This document shows, in pieces, positions 26,440 to 35,274 of a stretch of DNA of 64,000 nt. Under the pieces are notes generated by a model. It saw only the letters and a list, made by a program, of their open reading frames with translations, made no database searches and was not told the DNA's origin. Position 1 is the first letter of the stretch; every line of letters starts with the position of its first letter. Position numbers and translations under genes: made by a program. The stretch is from Methanomassiliicoccales archaeon RumEn M1. Lineage in GTDB: Archaea; Thermoplasmatota; Thermoplasmata; Methanomassiliicoccales; Methanomassiliicoccaceae. The stretch covers positions 1 to 64,000 of the forward strand of contig LJKK01000027.1 in NCBI GenBank assembly GCA_001421185.1, given 5' to 3'.

Positions 26440-26814
26440 ATGATGCCCGGCATGAGAGGGGTGAATCCCCGTCAGATGAAGCAGGCGATGAAACGCCTGG
26501 GAATCACCACCGAGGAGCTCAAGGGAGTGGAGGAGGTCATCATCCGCACCAAGAGCAAGGAGTACGTGATAACCGAAGCAGCGGTCACGCTCATGGACAT
26601 GCAGGGCCAGAAGACCTTCCAGGTGGTCGGAGAGGCCGTCATCAGGGACCGCCAGGCATCCGAGCTGGCCGAGCCTGCGGAGCCGGCAGTGCCTGAAGAG
26701 GACATCCAGCTGGTCATGGACCAGACGGGCTGCGATCGCGAGCGTGCGATCAAGGCGCTCAAGGATGCCGGAGGGCAGCCGGCCGAGGCCATCCTCGGCA
26801 TCATGTCATCGTGA
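26440..26814 (+). CDS. nac: Nascent polypeptide-associated complex protein (archaeal NAC)
   Basis: A 124-residue archaeal NAC-alpha homologue that binds ribosomes and shields emerging chains. The NAC domain starts after RGVNPRQMKQAMKRLGITTEEL and contains VIIRTKSKEYVITEAAVTLM. A C-terminal UBA domain (about 87-124) reads IQLVMDQTGCDRERAIKALK. The tandem ATGs at 26440/26443 are the start. It is followed six bases later by hypC. Confidence 0.92.
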   Translation: MMPGMRGVNPRQMKQAMKRLGITTEELKGVEEVIIRTKSKEYVITEAAVTLMDMQGQKTFQVVGEAVIRDRQASELAEPAEPAVPEEDIQLVMDQTGCDRERAIKALKDAGGQPAEAILGIMSS

Positions 26815-26820
26815 GGTACC

Positions 26821-27051
26821 ATGTGTCTAGCCGTTCCCGGTAAGGTCATCAGCGTGGAGGGCAATCAGGCCGAGGTCGACTTCGGCGGGGTGGTCCGCAA
26901 GGTGAACGTCTCCCTGGTGGAATCGTCGCCCGGAGAATGGGTGGTCGTGCACGCCGGTTTTGCCATCGAGAAGATGGACGAGGAGGAGGCGCAGGAGACC
27001 CTTAAGCTCTGGCAAGAAGTGCTGGAGCACGAGGCCCAGCTAGAGGACTAG
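26821..27051 (+). CDS. hypC: Hydrogenase maturation chaperone HypC/HupF
   Basis: A 76-residue HypC. It starts MCLAVPGKV, where Cys2 after Met removal is the residue that carries the Fe(CN)2CO group between HypD and the hydrogenase large subunit. HAGFAIEKMDEEEAQETLKL is the usual C-terminal helix. Its presence implies [NiFe] hydrogenases elsewhere in the genome; no other hyp gene lies in this window. It is probably co-transcribed with nac. Confidence 0.93.
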   Translation: MCLAVPGKVISVEGNQAEVDFGGVVRKVNVSLVESSPGEWVVVHAGFAIEKMDEEEAQETLKLWQEVLEHEAQLED

Positions 27052-27677
27052 CGCTCTCGCCCTCTCGCGACCAATCTTACGCCCGCCTCGGGCGGCGAGC
27101 TCTTCTTCACATCCACGATGGACGATGCCAGCCCCATCGCCTCGTACTGTCTGGCCGCCCTCTGGGCATCGCCCTCGCCCAGCGCCACATCCACGATGTC
27201 CAGGCGGCGATGGTATTCCTCGGCCTTCTCGATGCCCTCGCTCAATGCCCTGAGCTCGTCCTGCAGCTCAAGGCCCCTGCCAGGCCGAGGGCCGAACTTC
27301 GACGCCAGTTGCGGCTCCCTACCCGCCAGGCGGGCGGCCAGGAGATCGTACTGACCTCTTTTCCTCTCCACCTCCTCCCTCAATCGGCCGATCTCGGCGC
27401 ACTCCAGCTCCAGCATGGAGACCTCGAAGCAGCCGGGATGATAGCCGGCCGGATTGATGGCCACGCCGGCGGTGCGGGAGAGGACGAGGAACGTCCCCAG
27501 CAGCAGGACGACATGGCTGACCGCGGCCAGGCCCATGATCAGGAGGGTGATGTCGCCCGACATGAGGCCATAGGCGGCGGCCGACAGGGCCACCAGCAGC
27601 AGGAGCGGGAACATCGCTCCCAGGAGGTCCTGGGGTCCGATGAGCAGGCCGTGGCAGCGCCGGCAGCGAGGGAGCAC
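27048..27677 (-). CDS. Membrane protein with zinc-knuckle start and coiled-coil tail
   Basis: A 209-residue protein starting with GTG. Residues 4-9 hold CRRC, a possible half zinc site. Two or three hydrophobic helices follow (about 22-40 and 44-70). A coiled coil (RLREEVERKRGQYDLLAARL) and a charged helical tail make up the rest. No family is recognised. An IS5-like element lies about 35 bases upstream of the start codon and may have separated the gene from its promoter. Confidence 0.55.
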   Translation of the reverse strand: MLPRCRRCHGLLIGPQDLLGAMFPLLLLVALSAAAYGLMSGDITLLIMGLAAVSHVVLLLGTFLVLSRTAGVAINPAGYHPGCFEVSMLELECAEIGRLREEVERKRGQYDLLAARLAGREPQLASKFGPRPGRGLELQDELRALSEGIEKAEEYHRRLDIVDVALGEGDAQRAARQYEAMGLASSIVDVKKSSPPEAGVRLVARGRER

Positions 27678-27712
27678 CGATATTCATTGGAGCGCGCGCC
27701 TATTGAAACCAT

Positions 27713-27739
27713 AGCCTCGGAGGCTTTGTAGAATTCATC
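27713..27739. repeat. Left terminal inverted repeat of the IS5-like element
   Basis: AGCCTCGGAGGCT (itself a hairpin) followed by TTGTAGAATTCATC. It aligns imperfectly with the inverse of 28763-28791. Confidence 0.6.
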
Positions 27740-27807
27740 ATGGCTGACGTCAAAAGAGTGATTTAACGTCGGCATGAAATGACCTCGTCAGAGGTCAGCC
27801 GACGCTC

Positions 27808-28767
27808 ATGCACGAGAACGACTGGCCTCTGGGACGGAATGGTCTCATGCCGACGGATGTTGCATTGAGAAACAATGGTATAATGCGTGCGGTCGATCAA
27901 ATAGCGAAGGGGGCAGGCCGACTAGGCCTGCCATTGTACTCGTGCGCTCGCTCGAAGCGCACGTACACGCAGCACCAGCTGCTCGTCCTCGTTGTTCTTC
28001 GTCAGCTCATGGCCAGGTCATATCGCGACCTGGTCGATCTTCTTGAGCTGATGACGCCGCTGCTGCGCCATCTTCGTCTAACGAAGATACCACACTTCAC
28101 CACGCTACACAAGTTCTCGCTGCGTCTCGAGACGCACGTGCTGGACGGACTGCTGCTCACGCTCGCCTCGAGCGTGATCGACGATCGAGTCGACGCCATC
28201 ATCGACTCGACCGGCATGCAGTCTGGAAGCGCTTCGTACTATTACATCAGGACGATGTCGCTGCGCCGCGGTTCGGAAGGAACGGAGCTTAGAGCAGTGC
28301 GGCAGCACATCAAGCTCACGCTCGTCATTGATGAGAGAACGATGATGATACTTTCGATGCTGACGACGCTGGGTCCTGGGCCGGACGTCCAGCATCTGCG
28401 GCCGGCGCTGCAGAAGGCGGTCGAGCACGGCGCCGCGATAGGGACGGTCGTGGCCGACAAGGGCTACGACTCGGAGAAGAATCGTCGATTCATCGTCATT
28501 GAGCTCGGGGCGGAGGCGCACATACCGGTGCGCCGAGTGCAGGCGCACGCGGTGCAGCAGCACGGGCTGCTGCGGCGTCGCCAGCTCAGGGTGTTCGACG
28601 AGGCGCGCTATCGTCGCCGCGCTCTGGTCGAGACGGTCAACTCGATGCTCAAGCGTCTATCGTCGGTCGTTCGCGCTCGCAGCGAGCGTGGCCAGTATAT
28701 CGAACTGGCCTTGCGCGCTGTCGCGCACAACGCCAAGCGAGCGGGCACGCTCGCTCAAGAGGGGTGA
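27808..28767 (+). CDS. IS5-family-like DDE transposase
   Basis: A 319-residue transposase. The DDE triad is visible in IIDSTGMQ (first Asp), VVADKGYDSEKNR (second Asp, with the Y of the YREK-like region downstream) and LVETVNSMLKR (Glu). The helical N-terminal domain (YTQHQLLVLVVLRQLMARSY) is typical of IS5 members. The frame is intact. GTC/CGC-rich codon use differs mildly from the surrounding genes. The stop lies a few bases inside the right inverted repeat. Confidence 0.87.
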   Translation: MHENDWPLGRNGLMPTDVALRNNGIMRAVDQIAKGAGRLGLPLYSCARSKRTYTQHQLLVLVVLRQLMARSYRDLVDLLELMTPLLRHLRLTKIPHFTTLHKFSLRLETHVLDGLLLTLASSVIDDRVDAIIDSTGMQSGSASYYYIRTMSLRRGSEGTELRAVRQHIKLTLVIDERTMMILSMLTTLGPGPDVQHLRPALQKAVEHGAAIGTVVADKGYDSEKNRRFIVIELGAEAHIPVRRVQAHAVQQHGLLRRRQLRVFDEARYRRRALVETVNSMLKRLSSVVRARSERGQYIELALRAVAHNAKRAGTLAQEG

Positions 28768-28791
28768 TTTCTACAGAGCAGCCTCGGAGCT
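28763..28791. repeat. Right terminal inverted repeat of the IS5-like element
   Basis: GGTGATTTCTACA followed by a GC hairpin containing AGCCTCGGA. It is the inverse partner of 27713-27739 with several mismatches. Confidence 0.6.
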
Positions 28792-28808
28792 GCCGCTCCG
28801 CCGAATGA

Positions 28809-28834
28809 GATGGAACGGACGGTCCCGTTCCATC
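28809..28834. terminator. Strong hairpin between the IS element and the DUF1847 gene
   Basis: GATGGAACGG (28809-28818) and CCGTTCCATC (28825-28834) form a perfect ten-pair stem around a six-base loop. It lies 31 bases after the DUF1847 stop codon, so it may end that transcript. Confidence 0.45.
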
Positions 28835-28864
28835 AGGCGCTCCGACCCCGTCGTCCGGCCCTAC

Positions 28865-29518
28865 CTACTTCTTCTTCAATATCTCGGAGAAGAAGTTGGA
28901 GTACAGCGGGCCGACGGTGTTGTTGGCAGTCATGCGGTCCTTGACCATGAGCGTGGTAACGTAAGCATTGGAATGCTTGTTGAACAGCATGTCGTGGCCG
29001 ACGCACAGCCCCACCACGATGTTCATGTCGGTGCCGGCCTCGTTGAGCAGCTCGGCCTGATAGACGGGATTGCACACCGTCTCGCTAGGCGACTTGAGGC
29101 AGTCCTCCTCGGCGATCCCCAGATCGCCCTTGGTCATGCCGAAGCCGCGGCATATGATGGAGCAGACCTCGAACTCCCGGGCCTCCAGCACCTTGACCAG
29201 TCGGATCGCCTCGTCCCTCGCCGCCAGGCAGAACGCCACGCCGATGCGCTTCCAGCCCATCTCGTCGGCGAACGCCATGATCTCCGAGATCCTCGGCCTG
29301 ATGGGGGTGCGGACGCCATCGACGTCCTGGAGCGTTCCCTTCTCCACCTTGGCCGCCACCGTCATCATCTTCTGAAGCTCGGGATCGCTGTAGCGCTTGA
29401 CGATCTCCTCCTTGCCATGCCCCGACACGTTGGTGGGACAGAACTTGAACTTGCCCGGGGCGCCGGCCTTGCAGCCGACATCGCCGCAGTGATCGCATCG
29501 TGGGTGCTCGTATGCCAT
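28865..29518 (-). CDS. DUF1847 metal-binding protein
   Basis: A 217-residue cysteine-rich protein of the DUF1847 family, found mainly in anaerobes. The N-terminus has HPRCDHCGDVGCKAG and KFCP, a likely metal or iron-sulfur site. Later conserved Cys occur in FCLAARDEA, VCSIICRGFG, DCLKS and GLCVGHD. The function is unknown; a role in metal or redox chemistry is inferred. A TATA box at about 29549-29556 lies some 35 bases upstream of the ATG at 29518, which supports that start over the ATG at 29536. Confidence 0.82.
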   Translation of the reverse strand: MAYEHPRCDHCGDVGCKAGAPGKFKFCPTNVSGHGKEEIVKRYSDPELQKMMTVAAKVEKGTLQDVDGVRTPIRPRISEIMAFADEMGWKRIGVAFCLAARDEAIRLVKVLEAREFEVCSIICRGFGMTKGDLGIAEEDCLKSPSETVCNPVYQAELLNEAGTDMNIVVGLCVGHDMLFNKHSNAYVTTLMVKDRMTANNTVGPLYSNFFSEILKKK

Positions 29519-29641
29519 GTTAACGCCGTTTCCCATATCGACCTATGGCATATTAAGGGGTGACATGGAGGATGGCGTCCGATGCGTTCCTGGAAGCGGA
29601 CCGCTCAGTGGGCGATAAAAAAGTGAGGATTGGGAAGGGGT

Positions 29642-30565
29642 TTACAGCTTGGTCAGCCGGAGCAGCTCGTCCCAGCTGGCATCGAGGCTGTTCTGGATGT
29701 CGTCCACGACGTCCTTCCACTCGGGGTCGAGCAGGTGCTTGAACCGGCCCTGGGCCTTCAGCCAGTCGCTCAGGGGCCGCCTCTCCATCTTGCCCTCGGC
29801 GATGCGCTTGGTCTCCCCGGTCAGCGACCACTTGCCGTTCTCGTACTCGTAGAGGGGCCACATGCCGGTCTCGACGGCCAGCTTGGCCATGGTGATGGTG
29901 TCGGCGCTCTCGTACCTCCATCCGCGGGGACAGGGGGTGATGATGTTCAGGAACGAAGGTCCATTGGCCTCGAACCCCTTGGCCGCCTTGGCGATCAGGT
30001 CCTTCCAGTTGTGGGGGGACGCCTGCGCCGCATAGGGCAGCTTGTGGGCGGCGATGATCTTGGTGAGGTCCTTGGGCAGCTCCTTCTTTCCCGGGATGCA
30101 GGTGCCCGACGGGCAGGTGGTGGTGGACGCTCCCCTCTGGGTAGCGCCGGACCGCTGGATGCCGGTGTTCATGTAGGCCTCGTTGTTCAGGCAGACGTAC
30201 ATGAAGCGGTGGCCCCGCTCGATGGCGCCCGAGAGCGCCTGGAGCCCGATATCGTAGGTCGCGCCGTCGCCTCCGAAGGCCACGAATCGGATGTCCTCGC
30301 TGACCCGGCCCTTCCGCTTGAGAGCGACGTAGGCCGACTCCACGCCGGAGACGGTGGCGGCGGTGGTCGCGAAAGCGGTATGGATCCACGGGACCTCCCA
30401 GGCCGACTGCGGGAAGCCGGAGGTGGAGACCTCGAAGCAACCGGTGGCGTTGGCCACCACGACGGGCTTGTCGGTGGCCAGCAGGACCTGCTTGGCCACG
30501 ATGGGTTCGGCGCACCCGGCGCACAGCCGGTGTCCCTCGGTCAGTCTGACCGGCCTTTCTGACAT
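29642..30565 (-). CDS. porB: Pyruvate:ferredoxin oxidoreductase subunit beta
   Basis: Thiamine-diphosphate-binding subunit, 307 residues. LCAGCAEPI gives Cys ligands of the proximal [4Fe-4S] cluster. FVAFGGDGATYDIGLQAL is the ThDP/Mg motif (GDG to N), with CLNNEAYMNTGIQRSG following. It joins acetyl-CoA, CO2 and reduced ferredoxin to pyruvate, or the reverse. It is the last gene of porG-porD-porA-porB. AAAGGAG directly abuts the ATG at 30565, so a start upstream at TTG 30583 is possible. Confidence 0.92.
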   Translation of the reverse strand: MSERPVRLTEGHRLCAGCAEPIVAKQVLLATDKPVVVANATGCFEVSTSGFPQSAWEVPWIHTAFATTAATVSGVESAYVALKRKGRVSEDIRFVAFGGDGATYDIGLQALSGAIERGHRFMYVCLNNEAYMNTGIQRSGATQRGASTTTCPSGTCIPGKKELPKDLTKIIAAHKLPYAAQASPHNWKDLIAKAAKGFEANGPSFLNIITPCPRGWRYESADTITMAKLAVETGMWPLYEYENGKWSLTGETKRIAEGKMERRPLSDWLKAQGRFKHLLDPEWKDVVDDIQNSLDASWDELLRLTKL

Positions 30566-30579
30566 CTCCTTTATTGAGA

Positions 30580-31739
30580 TCAAAGCTTCACCCCCAGGTA
30601 GTTGACGGTCTCGGCAGTACCGTTCTCCAGGTCGAGGAAGACCCTCTTGAGGTCCTCCACGCCCACGTCCCGGCCTCCAAGTCCGTAGATGTAGTTGACG
30701 GCGGGCGAGCGGCTGCCGTTGTCGAACATGGCGGTGCGCACATCGGCGAACAGCGGGCCGGCCGCTCCGAACGACAGGGCGCGGTCCAGGACCGCCACTC
30801 CCTTCCGTCCGTCCAGCACCTTGGCGATGTCCTGGAAGGGGAAGGGGCGGAACAGGCGCACCTTGACCGAGCCGACCTTGTGGCCCTCGGCGCGCAGGTC
30901 GTCGACCACCTGCTTCATCGTCCCGGCGGTGGAGCCGATGGAGATGGCGACGTAGTCGGCGTCCTCGCAGCGGTAGCACTCCAGCAGATCGTACTTTCGG
31001 CCGGAGATCTTGGCGTATTCCTCCGAGACCTGCCTGACCACTTCCAGCGCCTTCTTCATGGCCATCTGCTGGTTGTACTTGTGCTCGTAGTAGTACTCGG
31101 GCATGTCGAACGGCCCGAAGGAGTGGGGGTTCTTGACGTCCAGGAGGGGGTGCAGAGGCTTGAAATCGCCCACGAACTTCTTGACGACCTCGTCATCCAG
31201 CGGCTCCATGGACTCGATCGCATGGGTCACTATGAAGCCGTCCAGACAGTTCATGACGGGTAGCTTGACGCCCGCGTCCTCGGCGATGCGGAAGGACATG
31301 ATGGAGTTGTCGTACGCCTCCTGCACGTTCTCGGCGTAGATCTGGATCCAACCGCTGTCCCTGGCCCCCATCGCGTCGGAGTGGTCGCAGTGGATGTTGA
31401 TCGGACCGGACAGCGCCCTGTTGGCGACGGTCATGACCACCGGAAGGCGCATGGAGGCCGCGATGTACAGCATCTCCCACATGTATGCCAGTCCAGCGGA
31501 CGCAGTGGCGGTGGCTGCCCTGGCGCCGGCAGCGGAGGCGCCGATGCACATGCTCATGGAGGAGTGCTCGGACTCGCTGCAGACGTACTCGGTACCCACC
31601 TCGCCATTGGCACGTACTCGGCGAACGTCTCCACGATGATGGTTTGAGGAGTGATTGGATAGGATGAGACGACATCAGGGTCGATCTGCTTCCACGACAG
31701 CGCGACCGCCTGGTCCCCGTTCATGGCCAGACGCTTCAC
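30580..31739 (-). CDS. porA: Pyruvate:ferredoxin oxidoreductase subunit alpha (frameshifted)
   Basis: Pyrimidine-binding subunit of the PorGDAB complex. The first 40 residues (MNGDQAVALSWKQ, then SSYPITPQTIIVETFAEYV) are in one frame, and the rest from GTEYVCSESEHSSMSM is in another. One G is missing near 31608-31614 (GTGGCCAATGG expected). The ThDP-contact region ASAAGARAATATAS and the C-terminal FRPFPFQDIAKVL region are normal. The GTG start at 31739 overlaps the porD stop as GTGA. With the base restored the length is about 386 residues, as expected for PorA. Confidence 0.9.
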
Positions 31740-31996
31740 TGCTCTCCCTCCTCGACCATGGTGATGGCATCCTTGGGGCACTGGCGGACGCAGATCCCGC
31801 ATCCCTTGCAGTGCGTATACCTTATCCCTTTCATCTCGCCCCCCTCCACGAGGATGGAGTTGTCGGGACAGAACATCCAGCAGAACAGGCAGTTGATGCA
31901 CTTGTCCTTATCGACCTCGGGCCTCCTGGACCTCCAGGAGCCAGTGTGATACTGCCTGGCGGTGCCGGGCTTCATTATGACATCTTCGGCGGTCAT
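31736..31996 (-). CDS. porD: Pyruvate:ferredoxin oxidoreductase subunit delta (2[4Fe-4S])
   Basis: An 86-residue ferredoxin-like subunit that carries electrons between the catalytic subunits and external ferredoxin. The two cluster motifs are CINCLFCWMFCPD and CKGCGICVRQCPK. The sequence before them (YHTGSWRSRRPEVDKDKC) is the usual delta-subunit leader. Its ATG overlaps the porG stop by one base (TGATG) and its stop overlaps the porA start. Confidence 0.95.
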   Translation of the reverse strand: MTAEDVIMKPGTARQYHTGSWRSRRPEVDKDKCINCLFCWMFCPDNSILVEGGEMKGIRYTHCKGCGICVRQCPKDAITMVEEGEQ

Positions 31997-32555
31997 CAGT
32001 CCACCTCATCGTATGCGCGCTGGACGCTCAGCACGTTCTTCTCCACGACCTTCTCGGGCAGCTTGGCCCCGAGCTTGGACCGGAGCTCCTCCATCACGCT
32101 CTCCAGCTTGACGACGTTGGAGATGCGGACCAGGGCGCCGAGCATGGCGGTGTTGGCCATCGGCCGGCCTATCGTCTCGAGGGCGATCTGGGTGGCGTTG
32201 ACGGCGCGCACGTTCAAGTCCGTCCCAAGAGCTCCTTGAGGTGCTTGGTCCCCTCGGCATAGTTGGCCACCAGGGCCCCGTCGGGCTTCATGCCGTCAAG
32301 GACGTTGACGTTGCCGATGAGCGTCGGGTCAAGGACTATCACAAAATCCGGGAAGTACACTTGGCTGTGGACCTTGATGGGCTCGTCGGACACCCGGGCG
32401 AACGCGCGGATGGGAGCCCCCATGCGCTCCGGTCCGAACTCCGGGAAGGCCTTCATGTATTTGCCCTCCCGAAGAGCGGCTCCGGCAAGGATCTCGTTCG
32501 CGGTGACCACTCCCTGCCCACCTCTGCCGTGCCATCTAATCTCCTGAGTTGTCAA
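31996..32555 (-). CDS. porG: Pyruvate:ferredoxin oxidoreductase subunit gamma (frameshifted)
   Basis: About 186 residues after repair. The first part (IRWHGRGGQGVVTANEIL, FPEFGPERMGAPIRAF) is diagnostic of the gamma subunit and ends HLKELLG. The second part (LNVRAVNATQIALETIGRPM) continues in another frame. One base is missing near 32220-32226. The start is an unusual TTG at 32555, two codons before the conserved QEIRWHG; no in-frame ATG is available. TATA elements lie about 40-60 bases upstream. It is the first gene of the operon. Confidence 0.88.
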
Positions 32556-32590
32556 ATCAAACCCTCGCTTTGGCTCCGTGTATTATTGAG

Positions 32591-32614
32591 TATATTTAAC
32601 CCTATCTTATAAAC
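32591..32614 (-). promoter_or_regulatory. por operon promoter elements
   Basis: On the minus strand two TATA-like strings occur, TTTATAAG (about 32607-32614) and TTAAATATA (about 32591-32599). The nearer one would place transcription near 32567, about a dozen bases before the TTG start. The remaining bases of the 325-base divergent spacer (32556-32880), apart from the ppsA element, show nothing recognised. Confidence 0.4.
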
Positions 32615-32807
32615 CTCTTTTTTGGACGCACCATCCTGCGAATTCAGGATATGATTTCTACGGATAGCGGATTTGATACAAGGGATTCGAAGAAAGCGGA
32701 GGGTCCGAGATCACTTGGTCATGGGGATCGCCCCTGTTCGTGCTGGATGGCCGCGGGGACGGCACCTGGCGTTTACTCATTCTATCTGGCATGTTGTATC
32801 TCGCGAA

Positions 32808-32817
32808 GATATATTTA
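32808..32817 (+). promoter_or_regulatory. ppsA promoter TATA element
   Basis: GATATATTTA lies about 68 bases before the ppsA ATG, giving a predicted leader of about 40 bases. Confidence 0.4.
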
Positions 32818-32880
32818 CAACAACTTTATCCAAGAAGTGCTCCATGTTACCCTAACACGGAGACGTTCCGGGGATTGAAA

Positions 32881-35208
32881 ATGAGCAAAATCATGAACAT
32901 CAAGGACCTAGGCGTGAACGATATTCCGATCGCGGGGGGTAAGGCGGCCAACCTCGGCGAGCTGACCGCGGCCGGTTTCGAGGTCCCGCCCGGGTTCGTG
33001 CTGACCACGGAATCCTACGACTACTTCCTGGAGAGCAATGGTCTGGGAGACCTTCTGGCCACGGTCATGGAGAACCTCGACGTGTCATCCGACTCGAAGG
33101 TGCAGGAGGCCTCGGCCAACATCCGCCGCGCTTTCGAGATAGGCAAGATCCCAGAGGACCTGGAGGAGCAGATCATCGCCGAGTATAAGCAACTGGGAAA
33201 GGGAAGCTATCCCCTGGTGGCGGTGCGCTCCTCGGCCACGGCGGAGGACCTGCCCACCGCCTCGTTCGCCGGTCAGCAGGACACCTACCTCAACGTCAGT
33301 AACCCCCAGTCGCTGCTGGAGAGCGTGAAGAAGTGCTGGTCCTCATTGTTCACCCCCAGGGCCATCGCCTACCGCGTGCAGAAGGGCTTCGACCACTCCG
33401 TTGTCAAGCTGGCCGTGGTCGTGCAGAGGATGATCTCGTCCGACCGCTCGGGCATCATGTTCACCATCGATCCCAACTCCGAGCTGCCGCACATCATCAT
33501 CGAGGCCGGTTACGGTCTGGGAGAGGCGCTGGTGGGGGGAAAGGTCACCCCGGACACGTACTGCGTGGACAAGTTCCACCGCAAGATCCTCAACAAGCGG
33601 ATCTCCACCCAGAACTGGATGCTGGTCAGGGGCGAGTCGGGCGAGTGTATACGCATGGACGTGCCCGCCGAGACGGCCAAGGAGCAGAAGATCACCAACG
33701 ACCAGATCTTCGATCTGGCCGAGATCGGCAACCAGATCGAGATGCACTACAACAAGCCGATGGACATCGAATGGTGCATCGAGAAGGGCGAGATCTACGT
33801 GGTGCAGGCCAGGCCCATCACCACCCTGTCCAACGGCGAGAAGAAGGCGCACAGCTGCAAGCCGGACGAGGCCAAGGAGGAGCTTGCCTCCCAGCGCACC
33901 ATCCTGGTGAAGGGGCTGGGGGCCAGTCCCGGCATCGCCGGAGGGACCGTCAAGATCTTCAGCGAGGACATGAGCCTGGACGAGGTCAAGGAAGGCGACG
34001 TCATGGTCACCCAGATGACCACACCGGACATGGTCCCGGCCATGACCCGCGCCGCCGCCATCGTCACCGACGAGGGCGGGATGACCTGCCACGCCGCCAT
34101 CGTGGCCCGCGAGCTCGGCATACCCTGCATAGTGGGCGCCAGCGATGCCACCAAGGTGCTGAAGGACGGCATGAAGGTGACGGTGCACGGCCAGATGGGC
34201 GTGGTGTACGAGGGAGTGGAGGAGAAGAAGGAGGCGTCGGCCCCCGCCCCGGTGGCGGTGGCCTCGGTCCCCGTCACGGCCACCAAGATCATGGTGAACG
34301 TCGGGGTCCCGCAGAAGGCCGAGGAGATCGCCCAGCTTCCCGTGCAGGGCGTAGGGCTGATGCGCATCGAGTTCCTCTTCACCTCCTACATCCAGGAGCA
34401 CCCCTGCGCCCTCATCGAGCAGGGACGCTCCCAGGAGCTGATCGACAACCTCGCCAACGGCATCGCCATGGTGGGCAAGGCGTTCTACCCTCGCCCAGTA
34501 GTGCTCAGGACGTCCGACTTCAAGACCAACGAGTACCACGACATGAAGGGCGGGAGCAAGTACGAGCCGAAGGAGTCCAACCCCATGATCGGGTGGAGGG
34601 GTTGTTCCCGCTACGTTTCCGAATCGTACCGCGAGGCCTTCATGTGCGAGCTGCGCGCGGTCAAGAAGGCCCGGGAGGAGATGGGGCTGAGGAACATATG
34701 GGTCATGCTGCCCTTCGTCCGCACCCTGGAGGAGCTGGACAGGATCGAGGCCATGATGAACGAGGTGGGGCTGTACCGCGGCAACGACTTCAAGCTGTAC
34801 CTCATGGCCGAGGTGCCGGTCATCATCTTCATGGCGGAGGAGTTCGCCGAGCGCTGCGATGGCTTCTCCATCGGTTCGAACGACCTCACCCAGCTCACCA
34901 TGGGGGCCGACCGCGACTCCGACGTGCTGGGCAAGATGGGGTACTTCGATGAGAGGAACGAGGCCATCAAGAGGGCGATCTCCCACCTCATCAGGTCGGC
35001 CCACAAGAAGGGCGTGCCGGTGTCGATCTGCGGCCAGGGTCCTTCAGTGTACCCTGAGTTCGCCGAGTTCCTGGTCCGGGAGGGCATCGACTCCATCTCC
35101 CTGAACCCCGACACCGTGCTGAGCACCATCAGGCACGTGGCCGCGGCCGAGCAGAGGCTTCTGCTGGAAGGGGTCCGCGCCGGCAAGAAGAAGAGGAAGA
35201 AACACTGA
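32881..35208 (+). CDS. ppsA: Phosphoenolpyruvate synthase
   Basis: Converts pyruvate, ATP and water to PEP, AMP and phosphate; 775 residues. The N-terminal ATP-grasp part starts IAGGKAANLGELTAAGFEVP and has VRSSATAEDLPTASFAGQQD. The swivelling phospho-His domain carries GGMTCHAAIVARELG with the His near residue 404. The C-terminal PEP/pyruvate barrel ends with the catalytic Cys in SICGQGPSVYPEF. The ATG at 32881 matches the family N-terminus; longer readings run through the promoter. It is divergent from the por operon, so both pyruvate synthesis and its onward use are encoded side by side. A terminator hairpin follows. Confidence 0.95.
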   Translation: MSKIMNIKDLGVNDIPIAGGKAANLGELTAAGFEVPPGFVLTTESYDYFLESNGLGDLLATVMENLDVSSDSKVQEASANIRRAFEIGKIPEDLEEQIIAEYKQLGKGSYPLVAVRSSATAEDLPTASFAGQQDTYLNVSNPQSLLESVKKCWSSLFTPRAIAYRVQKGFDHSVVKLAVVVQRMISSDRSGIMFTIDPNSELPHIIIEAGYGLGEALVGGKVTPDTYCVDKFHRKILNKRISTQNWMLVRGESGECIRMDVPAETAKEQKITNDQIFDLAEIGNQIEMHYNKPMDIEWCIEKGEIYVVQARPITTLSNGEKKAHSCKPDEAKEELASQRTILVKGLGASPGIAGGTVKIFSEDMSLDEVKEGDVMVTQMTTPDMVPAMTRAAAIVTDEGGMTCHAAIVARELGIPCIVGASDATKVLKDGMKVTVHGQMGVVYEGVEEKKEASAPAPVAVASVPVTATKIMVNVGVPQKAEEIAQLPVQGVGLMRIEFLFTSYIQEHPCALIEQGRSQELIDNLANGIAMVGKAFYPRPVVLRTSDFKTNEYHDMKGGSKYEPKESNPMIGWRGCSRYVSESYREAFMCELRAVKKAREEMGLRNIWVMLPFVRTLEELDRIEAMMNEVGLYRGNDFKLYLMAEVPVIIFMAEEFAERCDGFSIGSNDLTQLTMGADRDSDVLGKMGYFDERNEAIKRAISHLIRSAHKKGVPVSICGQGPSVYPEFAEFLVREGIDSISLNPDTVLSTIRHVAAAEQRLLLEGVRAGKKKRKKH

Positions 35209-35210
35209 GA

Positions 35211-35240
35211 GGGAGGCTTCGCCTCCCCTCTTTATATTTC
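35211..35240 (+). terminator. ppsA terminator hairpin
   Basis: GGGAGGC (35211-35217) pairs with GCCTCCC (35221-35227) around TTC, followed by CTCTTTATATTTC. It lies three bases after the ppsA stop. Confidence 0.7.
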
Positions 35241-35274
35241 TATTATACTAGAGTATATTACATTACGGCGAGCG

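Larger units (their letters stand above)
27713..28791 (+). mobile_element. IS5-like insertion sequence
   Basis: About 1.08 kb carrying one DDE transposase. The ends share an imperfect inverted repeat. The best part is TGTAGAATTCATC (27727-27739) against GGTGATTTCTACA (28763-28775), 11 of 13 matching, preceded on both sides by AGCCTCGGA-containing GC hairpins. I see no clear target duplication. It inserted upstream of the membrane protein gene at 27048-27677. Confidence 0.7.
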
